DNA of 38,471 nucleotides, from contig NZ_LATL02000238.1 of assembly GCF_000972705.2 (NCBI RefSeq), forward strand, positions 1-38,471. The letters are read 5' to 3'. How positions within the stretch are numbered: position 1 is the stretch's first letter; every line of letters begins with the position of its first letter. The DNA is from Limnoraphis robusta CS-951 (lineage in GTDB: Bacteria; Cyanobacteriota; Cyanobacteriia; Cyanobacteriales; Microcoleaceae). Shown in pieces: positions 1-9,429 of this stretch. The notes beneath the pieces were generated by a model that ran no database searches, was not told where the DNA came from, and worked only from the letters and a program-made list of their open reading frames with translations. The position numbers and the translations under genes are program-made.

Positions 1-180
1 TCTGTGAAGCAGAAACTTTTAGGTGTGAATCTAAGAATCCCCCGGAAGAATTGCTTTAGCAATTAACGGTGGGAGTATGTCAACTCAAGTGAGATTGCGT
101 TTAGTCTGTCAACAGGGTACGATATCAGACTGAACTTTTAGCAGTTTTCATCTAAAATAAACAATCTCTGGCACAATTAC
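1..180. other. Left-edge stretch without a recognisable gene
   Basis: No convincing reading frame or RNA is visible here. It lies just upstream of the first recognisable piece of the GGDEF/EAL pseudogene and may be an unrecognisable upstream part of it. That is inference only. Confidence 0.4.
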
Positions 181-986
181 AATCGCGGATTGAACAACAA
201 GCCACCGTTGCGAGGCTGGGTCAATATGCTCTGAGTCAAACGAACTTAGATCAATTATTGGCGGAAATTGTCACTCGAGTTGCGGTAAAGCTTGTATTAG
301 CACAGGTTCTCAGTCTCACGCGGGCTATACTTTGGCTCAAAAACAGCCTGTCGTCGTTGAAGATCTGCGCGTCGAGACTCGTTTTACCAACAATTGATTC
401 TTCCGTTTAATTTGAATGGGATTGAGGTGTTTACTAATGCGAGTATTGGGATTGCTTTGAGTAGTTCCAGTTGCGATCGCCCGGAAGAATTATATCATGT
501 CCGGTTGAACAGTTATAAATAAACGACAGAGGAGTCACCGAGTCACCGAGTCACCGAGTCACCGAGGAAATCAAGAAGAAGAAAGAGGAGGAGGAGTCAC
601 CGAGTCACCGAGGAAATCAAGAAGAAGAAAGAGTCGGATTATGAGAAAGTTTTTTATCACTAATTATCCGGACATGATATGAATATGATCAGGAGATATT
701 TCCAGGGCTTTAATCTCCCATTCTTTCTCAATTGCCAATTCCTAAAATATCTCCCGACAGCGTGTTGCTACATCTCCAGTTAGCACAGGAAAATACGGCG
801 ATTGTGAAAGGGATTCTCAGGCTTTCTCAGGCTTTGGAATTGAAGGCGATTGCTGAAGGGATTGAAACGGTTTTTCAGTTAGATAAACTCAAAGCTTTGG
901 GCTGTGAATATGGTCAGGGAAATTTATTTTCTAAAGCCGTAGACGCACAAAAAATTGAAACGTTTCTCCGTGTTATTCAAGGTTAA
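181..986 (+). pseudogene. Decayed GAF-GGDEF-EAL protein, paralogue of the gene at 1680-6257
   Basis: Four fragments match the intact downstream gene in the same order. Around 181-300 the translation reads like the start of its GAF domain (EQQATVARLGQYA). Around 305-395, after a frame change and deletion, comes the next GAF strand (SQSHAGYTLAQKQPVVVEDL) ending in a stop. Around 405-491 is the late GGDEF segment ([12 protein letters not shown]). At 732-986 is the last part of an EAL domain (AIAEGIET, then EYGQGNLFSK). Most of the GGDEF core, including the signature, and most of the EAL domain are missing, so no activity is expected. A repeat element (492-680) is inserted in the GGDEF remnant. 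The fragment at 732 could only start at a TTG and is not a gene in its own right. Most likely this is an old tandem duplicate eroded by deletions. Confidence 0.85.
492..680 (+). mobile_element. Inverted-repeat-bounded GAGTCACC element, copy 1
   Basis: The ends ATATCATGTCCGG (492-504) and CCGGACATGATAT (668-680) are perfect 13-bp inverted repeats. Inside are a conserved left arm (GTTGAACAGTTATAAATAA), four GAGTCACC octamers (532-563), a purine block of the GAAATCAAGAAGAAG type, two more octamers (594-609), a second purine block, and a right arm ending TTTTTTATCACTAATTAT. The array plus purine module is therefore partly duplicated in this copy. No protein is encoded. It interrupts a GGDEF/EAL pseudogene. 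The same architecture recurs at 21644-21859 and 28420-28565, which supports one mobile, probably non-autonomous family. Confidence 0.8.
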
Positions 987-1113
987 TGGACGGAAAATTA
1001 GTTTTTTATTATTATTCCGTAAAAATACTCTTTAACATTTAATAAATATGTCTTTTTTTGTCAACAGTTTAAGAGAGCTATCTTTTTATTTTATTTTGTA
1101 AATCTTAATCACA

Positions 1114-1183
1114 AAACGACAGAGGAGTCAGGAGTCAGGAGGAAATAAAGAAGAAGAAGAAAGAGGAGGAGAAGGAGAAAGTT
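1114..1183 (+). repeat. End-less relic of the GGAGTCA element
   Basis: It has the interior of the mobile element (ACGACAGA, two GGAGTCA heptamers at 1124-1137, the GGAAATAAAGAAGAAG purine block and GAGAAAGTT) but neither ATATCATGTCCGG end. It is best read as a decayed or partly deleted copy. Confidence 0.65.
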
Positions 1184-1334
1184 AGGGAAACTTATGTTCT
1201 CTCCAGTCTATTCCAAGACTTAAGACTCTCGACAGGCTCTATTAATCTGTTACTATATTAATATTCCCGATTTTTTCAAACCCGATCTTGAAGTGGATTA
1301 AGACCCGTTCAATGTACAGTTTATACCTAAAACT

Positions 1335-1483
1335 CTATTAACAATAAAGTAGTCAGGAGTCAGGAGACAGAATTCAGAATATAATTCTGTGCGACGGTTG
1401 GACTCGTCAAGGGGTTTAAATCGACCTTCAATTGATTTGATTACTGACTCAGAAATTCTGACTTCTGAATTTTTCTTTAATAG
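1335..1483. repeat. Second small repeat element with CTATTAA ends
   Basis: CTATTAA at 1335-1341 is mirrored by TTAATAG at 1477-1483. Just inside the left end are AGTCAGGAGTCAGGAG and ACAGAATTCAGAAT, and near the right end CAGAAATTCTGACTTCTGAAT, so the interior is also partly self-complementary. It shares the AGTCAGGAG motif with the larger element family but has different ends. No coding capacity. Confidence 0.45.
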
Positions 1484-1575
1484 CCTATTCTTAAAATCAT
1501 TGAACTTGCTAATCCAATCAATTGATTGAAAAAGTTAATCCAATACAATTATAACTCAAACAGAGTTGCAGACAG

Positions 1576-1620
1576 AGTTTGTCAACAAACTTAGTAATTC
1601 TCTGTATGATTCTATATAAT
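1576..1620 (+). promoter_or_regulatory. Candidate promoter/operator of the GGDEF/EAL gene
   Basis: A perfect 7-bp inverted repeat AGTTTGT-CA-ACAAACT (1576-1591) is followed by a consensus-like -10 hexamer TATAAT (1615-1620), about 60 bp before the preferred ATG at 1680. A small hairpin GTGAG-TTTTA-CTCAC (1624-1638) would fall in the leader. No good -35 is at standard spacing. Transcription starting here would exclude a TTG start at 1620. Confidence 0.4.
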
Positions 1621-1679
1621 TGAGTGAGTTTTACTCACACCCTAAAATTTTTATCGCTCAAAACGCTAGAGGAATTAAT

Positions 1680-4600
1680 ATGTCAGACTTCAATCAATTA
1701 AAATTATGGAAAAAAATTGCTTCTTCGATGTTAGCAGCCAGTTTTGTTTTCAGCGTAACTGTAATATTCTGGCAAAACTTGAAGCAAGAACAAGAAAGTG
1801 AAATAGAGCGAAACATTCTATTAGCAGAAAGCCATCTAAAAATCGAACTTCAGGAAAATATTAAAGCTCGAATTATCACGCTAATTCAAGTCAGCAAATA
1901 CTGGATGTTTAATCCAAAATTACCCCAAGATAGAGAAGTCAAAGCGACTTCATTCATCAACAGTATAGATGGCTATCAGGCTATTATTTTGACAGACATC
2001 AACAATCAAAATAAACAAATTATATCTAAGGTGAATTGGGAATTTTCTCCAGAAGATTTGAATGTAGTTGTATCTCAGTGGGAGGAAGTTGCCCGAAAAA
2101 AGCTCAAAAAGTCTGATGATGTGATGGTCACACCGATTTTTTATTTAACTTCAAAAGAAAGATTATTTTTCGTTTATATTCCTAATTATAAACAGGAAAA
2201 ATTCCAAGGCTTTATCGTGGGTGTTTTAAGTATCGATGAGTTTTTAAGCGATTTAAAACAACAGAAAATTGATCAATATGTAAGCTTTTCTTCAACTCAA
2301 GGTTTTGTATGGACATTTGCGGATTCTAATCAAACAACCTGGACTCAACAGATTAGTCAGAATATCAATCAAAAAGTTAAAGAATTGCAGTTCAATGCAA
2401 GTTTAATCCCCTTTCCCTCTGAAGACTCCTCTCTTTCGGAAATTTTACTTGGGGGTGGAATTGCAATTTCTCTGTTGGTTGGACTAATTACCGCTCTGGC
2501 TCAAACGTCCCAGGAACAAACCGAAAAACTCCAAAAAACCAATGAAAAATTACTCGAAGAAATTCGCTTAAGAGAAGCTGCACTCCGTCAATATCAAAAA
2601 GTTGAACAAGAACGAGATCGCCTGTTTTTACTCTCACCTGATCTGTTATGTATTGCTGGTTTAGATGGCTATTTCAAACGGGTTAACCCTTACTTTGAAA
2701 AAACACTCGGCTACACACAAGCTGAACTTTTAGCGAAACCGTTTATTGAATTTGTACATCCAGAAGATCGAGCCGCGACTTTAGCCGAACTTGAGAACTT
2801 ATCAACCGGAAAACCCACCCAAAACTTTGAAAACCGCTATCGATGTCGGGATGGATCTTACATCTGCTTATCCTGGAAAGCGGCATCTTCTGTAGAAGAA
2901 ACTTTAGTCTATGCAGTCGCTCGTGACGTTACCGAACAGAAACGAGTCGAAGCCTTACTCCGCAGTCGAGTTGATCAACAAGCAGCCGTTGCGGGGTTGG
3001 GTCAATACGCTCAGGCTCAACCCTCACTCAATCAACTGTTTGCGGAAGCCGTTACCCTGATGGCAGAAGTTCTCGAAGTTGAGTATACCAAAGTCTTGGA
3101 ATTATTACCCGATGGTCAAGCCTTGTTGTTACGGGCGGGAGTCGGTTGGTTAGAGGGACTCGTCGGAACCGCCACAGTCGGAAGCGGAAGTGACTCGCAA
3201 GCGGGTTATACCTTACTACAAAGTGAACCTGTGGTAGTCGAAGACTTACGCACAGAAACGCGATTTAATGGGCCTGCTTTGCTGCATGATCATCATGTGG
3301 TGAGTGGGATGAGTACAATTATTCGCCTAAAAGATCGCAATTTTGGGGTGTTAGGAGTGCATACTCACACAAAACGACTGTTTAACCAAGATGATGTCAA
3401 CTTCCTGCAAGCGATCGCCAATATTCTGGCAACGGGGGTAGAACAAGCTGAGTCCACCGAACAGTTACATCTGTTAGAACGGGCGATCAACTCAACCAGC
3501 AATGGGATTATTATCACTGATCCGACACAACCTGACAATCCGATCATTTACGCCAATTCTGCCGTTGAACGAATTACAGGCTTTTCCCCCTCAGAAATTC
3601 TCGGTTGTAACCCTCGGTTTTTTCAACAAGAAAATCGTCAACAGCCTGCGATCGCCCAGTTGAGAGAAGCCATTAAACAAGCCCAAGAATGTAATGTTAT
3701 CTTACAAAATTACCGGGTTGATGGTCAACAAATTTGGATCGAACTGCACATTTCCCCTGTGTTTAACGATGGGGGAATGCTGACTCATTTTATTGGGGTG
3801 CAGAATGATATTACCTCACGCAAACAAGCCGAAGTGGCTTTACAAGCTTCAGAAGCCCGTTTAAGAGGGATTTTAGACATTGCTCAAGATGCCATTATCT
3901 GCGTCGATGAACAAAATGTGATTCAATTGTTTAATCAAGGGGCTGAACAAATCTTTGGATACTCCGCAACAGAAGTGATCGCTCAACCTTTAAAGATGAT
4001 TATTCCCTCAGTTGATCGCTCCGTTTATCGAGGTTATATTCAAGAATACTGTGCAGATAATCGAACGAGTCCGGTGAATAAACCGCTAGAAATTATGGCT
4101 CGGCGTCGAGATGGAACGGAGTTTCCCTCAGAAGCTTCAGTCTCTCAGTTAGAGTTGGCTGAGGGAGTCTTTTTAACGATTATTTTACGTGATATTAGCG
4201 ATCGCAAGCAAGCTGAGATGGATCTGCGAGAGAGTCAACACCGCCTCAGTACGATTATTACAGCGATATCCGATGCGTTAATTGTTGTTGATCACAATGG
4301 TATTATTCGTTTTGTTAATCCGGCGGGGGAATCTCTGTTTAGTCGTCCTCGTTTAGAACTTTTGGGGTATTGGTTTGGTTCGTTGTATGGGGAATTTGAT
4401 CGAGCCACTGAAGTCACCATTTTACATCCCGAAGGGAAATTAATTATGGCAGAAATGCAGGTGGTGGAGATTCTTTGGGACGGAGAACCTGCAACTTTAG
4501 CTTCCTTGCGAGATGTCACGGAACGTTATCAAGCGATGCGACAAGTTCAACAAACTCGAAATTTTCTGCAAACGATGATCGATCATTTACCTGTGGCGGT

Positions 4601-6257
4601 TTTTGTCAAAGAGGCTCAGTCAGAACCGTTTGGGGCGTTCAAGTTTTGGAATGAAACCTGTGAAAAATTATTTGGATTAACCACAGAACAAGTCATTGGT
4701 AAAACCGTAGATGAATTGTTCCCACCTGATCAAGCCAAACGCATGATTCAACAAGATCAAGAGGCGTTTGGCTGGGGAGTCATGCAAGATATTCCCGAAG
4801 AACTGATTAACAGTCATAGTTTAGGAGATCGGATTCTACATACCGTTAAAATACCGCTTTATGATGAGGAACATGAGCCGGAATATTTGCTTTGTATTTC
4901 CGAAGATATCACTGAACGTAAACTGGCAGAAGAACAACTGCGACATAATGCCTATCACGATACTTTAACCAACTTGCCAAATCGAGCTTTTTTTATGGAA
5001 CGCTTGCAGCAAGCCATTCACATCGTTGAAAAGCAAAATAATTCTTTATTTGCCGTTTTATTTATTGATTTAGATGACTTTAAATATATTAATGACAGTC
5101 TCGGACACGCGATAGGAGATAAATTGCTAATTTCACTCACAGATCGCCTGAAGAATTGCTTGCGGGCGACGGATATCTTAGCCCGTTTTGGCGGCGATGA
5201 ATTTACGATTTTACTCGCGGAAGTCGGAGAATTTAAGGAAGTGATTACAGTCGCTCAAAAGATTCAGCAGGAACTCACTTTACCGTTTAATTTAGGAACC
5301 CATCAGGTGTTTACAAATGCGAGTATTGGGATTGCATTACTCACGGCTGACTATCAACAGCCAGAAGAATTGTTACGGGACGCTGATATTGCCATGTATT
5401 CAGCCAAGGAGAAAGGACAAGGAAACTATTCGATTTTTAATCGCCAGATGCACCAAAAAATGCTTGAACGTCTGCAATTGGAAACGGATTTAAGGCAAGC
5501 CATTGAACGGCAAGAATTTCAGGTGTATTATCAACCGATTGTTTCTTTTAAAACTGATAAAATTGCAGGTTTTGAAGCCTTAATTCGCTGGCAACATCCC
5601 GATGGAAGTTGGATTTCTCCCGCTAAATTTATTCCGATTACCGAGAAAACCGGGCTGATTGTAGAAATTGGGGAATGGGTACTGTATCAGGCTTGTTCAC
5701 AACTGAAAAGTTGGCATGAACGGTTCCCTCATTTGGGTGATTTAACCATGAGTGTCAATTTGTCGGGGCGTCAGTTACGCGAACCGGATTTAGTTGATAA
5801 AATTGATAATATTATCAGTCAAACGGGTTTGAGAAGTGACTGTCTCAAGTTAGAAATTACTGAAAGTATGTTGATGGATAATCCCCAAGTGGTTAAAACA
5901 ACGTTGAAACACATTAAATCTCGTAATATTCAACTCAGTTTAGATGATTTTGGGACGGGTTATTCCTCTTTGAGTTATTTACATAGTTTTCCGATTGATA
6001 CCCTGAAAATTGATCGGGCTTTTGTTGTTCGTGCTAATTCTCCTTTCAAAAATAGAGCGATTACTCAAGCGATTGTAACACTTGCTCAGAGTTTAGGCAT
6101 GGAAGTGATTGCAGAAGGTATTGAAACCCGTGATCAATTGCTACAACTTAAACAGTTAAACTGTGAATATGGGCAAGGTTATCTGTTTTCTAAACCGCTT
6201 CCTTCATCTGATGCTGAGATTTTATTGTCCTCTAACGCCAAACTCCCTGATGAATGA
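1680..6257 (+). CDS. Membrane sensor with PAS/GAF domains and GGDEF-EAL output (c-di-GMP turnover)
   Basis: Predicted c-di-GMP synthase/phosphodiesterase of 1525 residues. An N-terminal membrane segment (about 12-32), an external sensor region and a second membrane segment (about 255-275) precede PAS (about 312), GAF (429), PAS (597), PAS (726), PAS (854) and PAS (959) domains, then GGDEF (about 1089-1253) and EAL (about 1259-1520). The cyclase signature is GGDEF near residue 1171, with an RATD product-inhibition site five residues before it. The EAL domain keeps EALIRW (near 1299), [26 protein letters not shown] and YGQGY, so both activities look intact. The ATG at 1680 is chosen over an upstream TTG at 1620 because AGAGG lies 8 bases before it and it begins directly before the membrane helix. 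The GAF, GGDEF and EAL parts match the pseudogene upstream. The sensed signal cannot be told from sequence. Confidence 0.93.
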   Translation: MSDFNQLKLWKKIASSMLAASFVFSVTVIFWQNLKQEQESEIERNILLAESHLKIELQENIKARIITLIQVSKYWMFNPKLPQDREVKATSFINSIDGYQAIILTDINNQNKQIISKVNWEFSPEDLNVVVSQWEEVARKKLKKSDDVMVTPIFYLTSKERLFFVYIPNYKQEKFQGFIVGVLSIDEFLSDLKQQKIDQYVSFSSTQGFVWTFADSNQTTWTQQISQNINQKVKELQFNASLIPFPSEDSSLSEILLGGGIAISLLVGLITALAQTSQEQTEKLQKTNEKLLEEIRLREAALRQYQKVEQERDRLFLLSPDLLCIAGLDGYFKRVNPYFEKTLGYTQAELLAKPFIEFVHPEDRAATLAELENLSTGKPTQNFENRYRCRDGSYICLSWKAASSVEETLVYAVARDVTEQKRVEALLRSRVDQQAAVAGLGQYAQAQPSLNQLFAEAVTLMAEVLEVEYTKVLELLPDGQALLLRAGVGWLEGLVGTATVGSGSDSQAGYTLLQSEPVVVEDLRTETRFNGPALLHDHHVVSGMSTIIRLKDRNFGVLGVHTHTKRLFNQDDVNFLQAIANILATGVEQAESTEQLHLLERAINSTSNGIIITDPTQPDNPIIYANSAVERITGFSPSEILGCNPRFFQQENRQQPAIAQLREAIKQAQECNVILQNYRVDGQQIWIELHISPVFNDGGMLTHFIGVQNDITSRKQAEVALQASEARLRGILDIAQDAIICVDEQNVIQLFNQGAEQIFGYSATEVIAQPLKMIIPSVDRSVYRGYIQEYCADNRTSPVNKPLEIMARRRDGTEFPSEASVSQLELAEGVFLTIILRDISDRKQAEMDLRESQHRLSTIITAISDALIVVDHNGIIRFVNPAGESLFSRPRLELLGYWFGSLYGEFDRATEVTILHPEGKLIMAEMQVVEILWDGEPATLASLRDVTERYQAMRQVQQTRNFLQTMIDHLPVAVFVKEAQSEPFGAFKFWNETCEKLFGLTTEQVIGKTVDELFPPDQAKRMIQQDQEAFGWGVMQDIPEELINSHSLGDRILHTVKIPLYDEEHEPEYLLCISEDITERKLAEEQLRHNAYHDTLTNLPNRAFFMERLQQAIHIVEKQNNSLFAVLFIDLDDFKYINDSLGHAIGDKLLISLTDRLKNCLRATDILARFGGDEFTILLAEVGEFKEVITVAQKIQQELTLPFNLGTHQVFTNASIGIALLTADYQQPEELLRDADIAMYSAKEKGQGNYSIFNRQMHQKMLERLQLETDLRQAIERQEFQVYYQPIVSFKTDKIAGFEALIRWQHPDGSWISPAKFIPITEKTGLIVEIGEWVLYQACSQLKSWHERFPHLGDLTMSVNLSGRQLREPDLVDKIDNIISQTGLRSDCLKLEITESMLMDNPQVVKTTLKHIKSRNIQLSLDDFGTGYSSLSYLHSFPIDTLKIDRAFVVRANSPFKNRAITQAIVTLAQSLGMEVIAEGIETRDQLLQLKQLNCEYGQGYLFSKPLPSSDAEILLSSNAKLPDE

Positions 6258-6345
6258 TGATTGGCGGGGAAATTAAACACAAAGACAGGAAGACACGAAG
6301 ATTTTTGAGAGACGGAGAAATATTATATAGATGGACTTTATTAGG

Positions 6346-7425
6346 CTATTTTTTTCGGTTAATTTGTTCTTGTTCTATCGCTTCAAATAAGGCTTGAAAA
6401 TTACCTTCTCCAAACCCTTCAGCTTCGACTGGATTTTTATTAACTAAAGTAATTTTACGTTCAATAAATTCAAAAAAGAATGTCGGTTCATCAAAAATAG
6501 GCTGGGTGAAAATTTGCCATAACATTGATTCAGGACTCGGCAGATCAATCAAAATTTTATACTCTTGGATTTTCTGCCAATCTTCGCGGGATAAATGATC
6601 TTGCAATTTTTCCTGTAACTGATTATAATAGTGAGGGGAAACAGAAATAAACGCTAATCCTTTCTGTCTCAACTCACCTACTGTTTCTATAATATTGTTC
6701 GTTTTTAGGGCAATATGTTGAATACCTGAACCTCGATTTAAATCTAAAAATTCCTGAATTTGTGAATTTTTAGAAGTGGGTTCATTAATGGGAAACTTGA
6801 CATTATTCTGTTGGTTGACCAACACTTGACTCTGCAAGCCGGAACGCTTTGTTTGAATATCAAAAGTCTGTTGAGGGAGAAACTTTAGCACCCGTTGATA
6901 CCAGTTAACCGCCGCTTGTAAATCTCCCGCCTCAACATTTAAAACGACATGATCAATTCCAATAATAGAGGAAGGAATAGAAGAATGAGGAATTGCAAAA
7001 GGAATATGCGGTAGCCATTTAAAATGAGGATGATTTTGTCGTTCGACTAAGGTATGATGCAATCCACCCCAGCCAACAATCACAAACCATTTGAGGAGAT
7101 AATTCTCAACAGAATATTGTTGCATCGGTTGAATAATTTTAACACCCTCAGCGATCATCTGTTCAGCCGCAGCTTCGACATCCTCAACTTGAAACGCCAC
7201 ATCCACAACACCAGGGGGATGTTGATGCAAATATTCAGCCACCGGACTCACCGCAGTCACCGGAGAAGACAACAGAAAATCAACCGTTCCCTGTTGTAAT
7301 ATCTCCGTATGAGTATCAGGGTTTGTCACGCATCCCAGACTTTGAAAACCCAACTTGTCAATAAACCAATCCCGTGATGCTTTGGCATTGGTCACATAAA
7401 AATGAACATGATCAAAGTGCATCAT
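6346..7425 (-). CDS. hpd: 4-hydroxyphenylpyruvate dioxygenase
   Basis: Converts 4-hydroxyphenylpyruvate to homogentisate, the tocopherol precursor in cyanobacteria, in the cytosol. At 359 residues it has the normal bacterial HPPD length. It has two vicinal-oxygen-chelate halves: one starting HFDHVHFYV, the other GIDHVVLNV. The likely iron ligands of the family are all present: His159 (GIDHVV), His237 (GIQHIAL) and Glu319 (FFFEFIER). The start has two adjacent ATGs (7425 and 7422) with a weak AGGGCGG upstream. It lies 60 bp downstream of the SDR gene on the same strand, so the two may be co-transcribed. It converges with the GGDEF/EAL gene. A hydroxymandelate synthase is the alternative with this fold, but the full C-terminal FFEFIER context favours HPPD. 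Confidence 0.9.
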   Translation of the reverse strand: MMHFDHVHFYVTNAKASRDWFIDKLGFQSLGCVTNPDTHTEILQQGTVDFLLSSPVTAVSPVAEYLHQHPPGVVDVAFQVEDVEAAAEQMIAEGVKIIQPMQQYSVENYLLKWFVIVGWGGLHHTLVERQNHPHFKWLPHIPFAIPHSSIPSSIIGIDHVVLNVEAGDLQAAVNWYQRVLKFLPQQTFDIQTKRSGLQSQVLVNQQNNVKFPINEPTSKNSQIQEFLDLNRGSGIQHIALKTNNIIETVGELRQKGLAFISVSPHYYNQLQEKLQDHLSREDWQKIQEYKILIDLPSPESMLWQIFTQPIFDEPTFFFEFIERKITLVNKNPVEAEGFGEGNFQALFEAIEQEQINRKK

Positions 7426-7485
7426 AATCCGCCCTATTTTGTGTTCGGAATCAATGGGCCGTTCCTCATTTTCTATTCCCTCAGA

Positions 7486-8193
7486 TTAGAAGAATAAATG
7501 ACTATCCGGCTGAATATTAATCTCCATTGGAACCGCTTGAGGTTCGGCTGAAAGTGCAAATAAAATGGCATCGGCTGCCGTTTCAGGTCTGAGCATTTTT
7601 GCACGATCAACTTTTAAGCTAACATTATCCCAGAAGGGCGTGTCAACTCCCCCAAGATAGAATAGTGTAAATTTAATCCCATATCGCCGCATTTCATCCG
7701 CCATACATTTACTAAAACCAACGACCCCAAATTTAGAAGCACAATAGGCACTTCCCATCGCCATCGAATGTTTGCCCAAAATTCCTATCACATTACAAAT
7801 ATGACCGGATTTTTGCTGCTTCATCACGTTTGCTGCGGCTTGAGTCGTGTAAAAACTGCCCTTGAGGTTCAAGTCCAACATCGCATCCAGGTCAGCAGGT
7901 TCGATTTTATTCCACTGTTTGAGAATTCCGGCGCCGGCTGCATTCACCAATATATCAATCTGTCCGAAGTGACTTTCGGCTTTCTGCATCAGTCCCTCAA
8001 CTTGCTGCGGGTCTGTAATATCGCTAGAAACCGCCAAAACTTCGGGTGTCGCTAATTCTTCGGCTAAATTCTGCAATTTTTGGCTGTCTCTAGCCACTAA
8101 CACCAGTTTAACGCCCAATGGGGCTAACTTCTGGGCAAGGGCTGAACCAATTCCACCTGTGGCCCCAATAATCACCGCAACTTTGTCTCGCAT
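7486..8193 (-). CDS. Short-chain dehydrogenase/reductase (SDR) family protein
   Basis: A 235-residue classical SDR. The Rossmann signature GATGGIG (10-16), NAAGAG (about 84-89) and the YCASK motif with Tyr150 and Lys154 are all visible. An ungapped alignment with the usual NVSSVAG segment gives N134-V-I-G-I-L-G, so the catalytic serine (expected 13 residues before the Tyr) is Gly137. That is unusual and may lower or change activity. The substrate is unknown; the family includes 3-oxoacyl-ACP reductases and many others. It is probably co-transcribed with hpd downstream. It is divergent from the peptidoglycan-binding cluster across about 230 bp. Confidence 0.88.
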   Translation of the reverse strand: MRDKVAVIIGATGGIGSALAQKLAPLGVKLVLVARDSQKLQNLAEELATPEVLAVSSDITDPQQVEGLMQKAESHFGQIDILVNAAGAGILKQWNKIEPADLDAMLDLNLKGSFYTTQAAANVMKQQKSGHICNVIGILGKHSMAMGSAYCASKFGVVGFSKCMADEMRRYGIKFTLFYLGGVDTPFWDNVSLKVDRAKMLRPETAADAILFALSAEPQAVPMEINIQPDSHLFF

Positions 8194-8354
8194 CTCGTTA
8201 CATTTCTTAAAACTCCCTTCTTAGTATAGTCACAACCGCCTGAGTCTGGGAAAGACAAAGGGTAGATTTATTCAAAATTCCTTAAAAATAGACTCAATCT
8301 GTCCCTCAAATTAACGACAATATTGATAATTTTGCCAGACATTCGCACAAAGAA

Positions 8355-8424
8355 GTGACTGTCCAATGTATAAGCCGGTGATTACATTAGAAGTATGAAA
8401 ACAAATCCACAGGAAGTTTTTAAG
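8355..8424 (+). promoter_or_regulatory. Shared upstream module of the peptidoglycan-binding genes, copy 1
   Basis: GTGACT (8355-8360) and CATTAGAA (8385-8392) are exactly 30 bases apart, start to start, and GTGACT begins 70 bases before the ATG at 8425. The same arrangement precedes the next two paralogues (9031/9061 and 9357/9387). AGGAAG (8411-8416) is the ribosome binding site. Confidence 0.6.
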
Positions 8425-8904
8425 ATGCAAACCACAGATTTTTTCCCTAAAACGATTCAATCTCTGCCGATTTTGCGTCGGGGTAGTCAAGGGAAAATCG
8501 TTAAAAATTTACAAGAACGTTTGAAGATTTTTACCCCGAAGTTAGTGATTGATGGTATTTTTGGGGTTGCCACAGAAGCCGCAGTGAAACAATTTCAAAA
8601 AGAGAGTGGATTATGGGTTGATGGGATTGTTGGGCCGCAAACTTGGAATAGTTTATTGAAAGCCACTAGCGTTCCTTTTGAGGTTCTACAATCTTTACCG
8701 ATTCTCAGTTTTGGACGGGTCGGAAATGATGTGATTCGGTTACAAAATCGTTTGAATAATTTTGAGATTAGTATACTTGTTGATGGTATTTTTGCCTCAA
8801 CCACTGAAGCGGCTGTTAAGCAATTTCAACGCCGTTTTGGGCTGGCTGCTGATGGAATTGTTGGCCCTTTAACTTGGAATGCTTTACTGCATGAATTTTT
8901 CTAG
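8425..8904 (+). CDS. Protein with two peptidoglycan-binding (PG_binding_1) domains
   Basis: About 159 residues made almost entirely of two PG_binding_1 repeats. Each follows the pattern LxxGxxGxxVxxLQxxLN, then DGIF, TEAAVKQFQ, DGIVGP and TWNxLL. These domains normally tether hydrolases or other partners to cell-wall glycan, but no catalytic domain, signal peptide or membrane segment is visible. The start at 8425 (MQTTDFF) is preferred to the ATG at 8395: AGGAAG lies eight bases upstream, both downstream paralogues also begin MQS, and the shared upstream module then sits at the same distance. First of three tandem paralogues; a terminator follows at 8959. Confidence 0.85.
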   Translation: MQTTDFFPKTIQSLPILRRGSQGKIVKNLQERLKIFTPKLVIDGIFGVATEAAVKQFQKESGLWVDGIVGPQTWNSLLKATSVPFEVLQSLPILSFGRVGNDVIRLQNRLNNFEISILVDGIFASTTEAAVKQFQRRFGLAADGIVGPLTWNALLHEFF

Positions 8905-8958
8905 GGATTGTATTTCATCCCTCTATTAATCTTTCTAACCTCATTATTTTTCTCTATT

Positions 8959-8999
8959 TCTCCTTTCTCTATTTTTGATAGATGAAGGGAGATTTTTTT
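8959..8999 (+). terminator. Rho-independent terminator after the first peptidoglycan-binding gene
   Basis: TCTCCTTTC (8959-8967) pairs with GAAGGGAGA (8984-8992), with one G-U wobble, followed by seven T. It isolates the first gene of the trio from the second, consistent with each having its own promoter. Confidence 0.65.
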
Positions 9000-9020
9000 A
9001 TAGAGAGTTTAAATCTGGTC

Positions 9021-9099
9021 ACTTAAATGTGTGACTACACAATCTTTTTTGAATCAATTAGATTAGAACTATAGAAACAAGTTCATCGGAGAATCAATC
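9021..9099 (+). promoter_or_regulatory. Shared upstream module of the peptidoglycan-binding genes, copy 2
   Basis: ACTTAAATGTGTGACTAC (9021-9038) contains GTGACT at 9031, and GATTAGAA begins at 9061, 30 bases later. The ATG at 9100 is 69 bases after GTGACT. CGGAG lies eight bases before the ATG. Confidence 0.6.
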
Positions 9100-9321
9100 A
9101 TGCAATCAACAACAACTATTCTCCGTGGGGGCAGCCAAGGACAAGCCGTTAAAAATATCCAAGCACAGCTTAATATTTTTGGGGCAAAATTAGTTGTAGA
9201 TGGTATCTTTGGGGCTGCTACAGAAGCGGCTGTTAAGAAATTTCAATCAGAAATGGGATTAGCAGTTGATGGGATTGTTGGCCCGCAAACCATGAATGCT
9301 TTAGTGTATTCTGGCTGCTAA
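9100..9321 (+). CDS. Single-domain peptidoglycan-binding protein
   Basis: A 73-residue protein that is just one PG_binding_1 domain, with the LRGGSQGQAVKNIQ opening and the DGIFGAATEAAVKKFQ and DGIVGPQTMNAL motifs. No signal peptide, membrane segment or enzyme domain. It is very similar to the repeats of its neighbours at 8425 and 9430 and clearly arose by local duplication. The start is set by the MQS beginning and a CGGAG ribosome binding site. How such a domain reaches the cell wall without a leader is unclear. Confidence 0.82.
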   Translation: MQSTTTILRGGSQGQAVKNIQAQLNIFGAKLVVDGIFGAATEAAVKKFQSEMGLAVDGIVGPQTMNALVYSGC

Positions 9322-9346
9322 TTTGTGGAGAAGATTTGCAGGAGTT

Positions 9347-9429
9347 ACTTAAACGAGTGACTCCCCATTCCCTAAAAAGCAGATTAGATTAGATTTATTC
9401 CAGTCCACCAACCTTAGAGAGTATTAATC
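9347..9429 (+). promoter_or_regulatory. Shared upstream module of the peptidoglycan-binding genes, copy 3
   Basis: ACTTAAACGAGTGACTCC (9347-9364) contains GTGACT at 9357, and GATTAGAT begins at 9387, again 30 bases later. The ATG at 9430 is 73 bases after GTGACT. The 18-bp block matches the copy at 9021 at 15 of 18 positions. Confidence 0.6.

Larger units (their letters stand above)
987..1679. other. Gene-free stretch with repeat debris and promoter for the next gene
   Basis: It holds an imperfect hairpin (ACGGAA 990-995 with TTCCGT 1015-1020), a relic of the GGAGTCA element (1114-1183), a second short repeat element (1335-1483), a 14-bp palindrome CAATCAATTGATTG (1515-1528) and the promoter region of the downstream GGDEF/EAL gene. 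No protein-coding frame is convincing. Confidence 0.6.

Noticed and set aside
732..986. Stand-alone small EAL protein
   Set aside because: Only the last part of an EAL domain, TTG start without ribosome binding site, and contiguous in order with other fragments of the same decayed gene.
1620..1679. N-terminal extension of the GGDEF/EAL protein from TTG 1620
   Set aside because: It overlaps the -10-like TATAAT and lacks a ribosome binding site, whereas ATG 1680 has AGAGG at proper distance.
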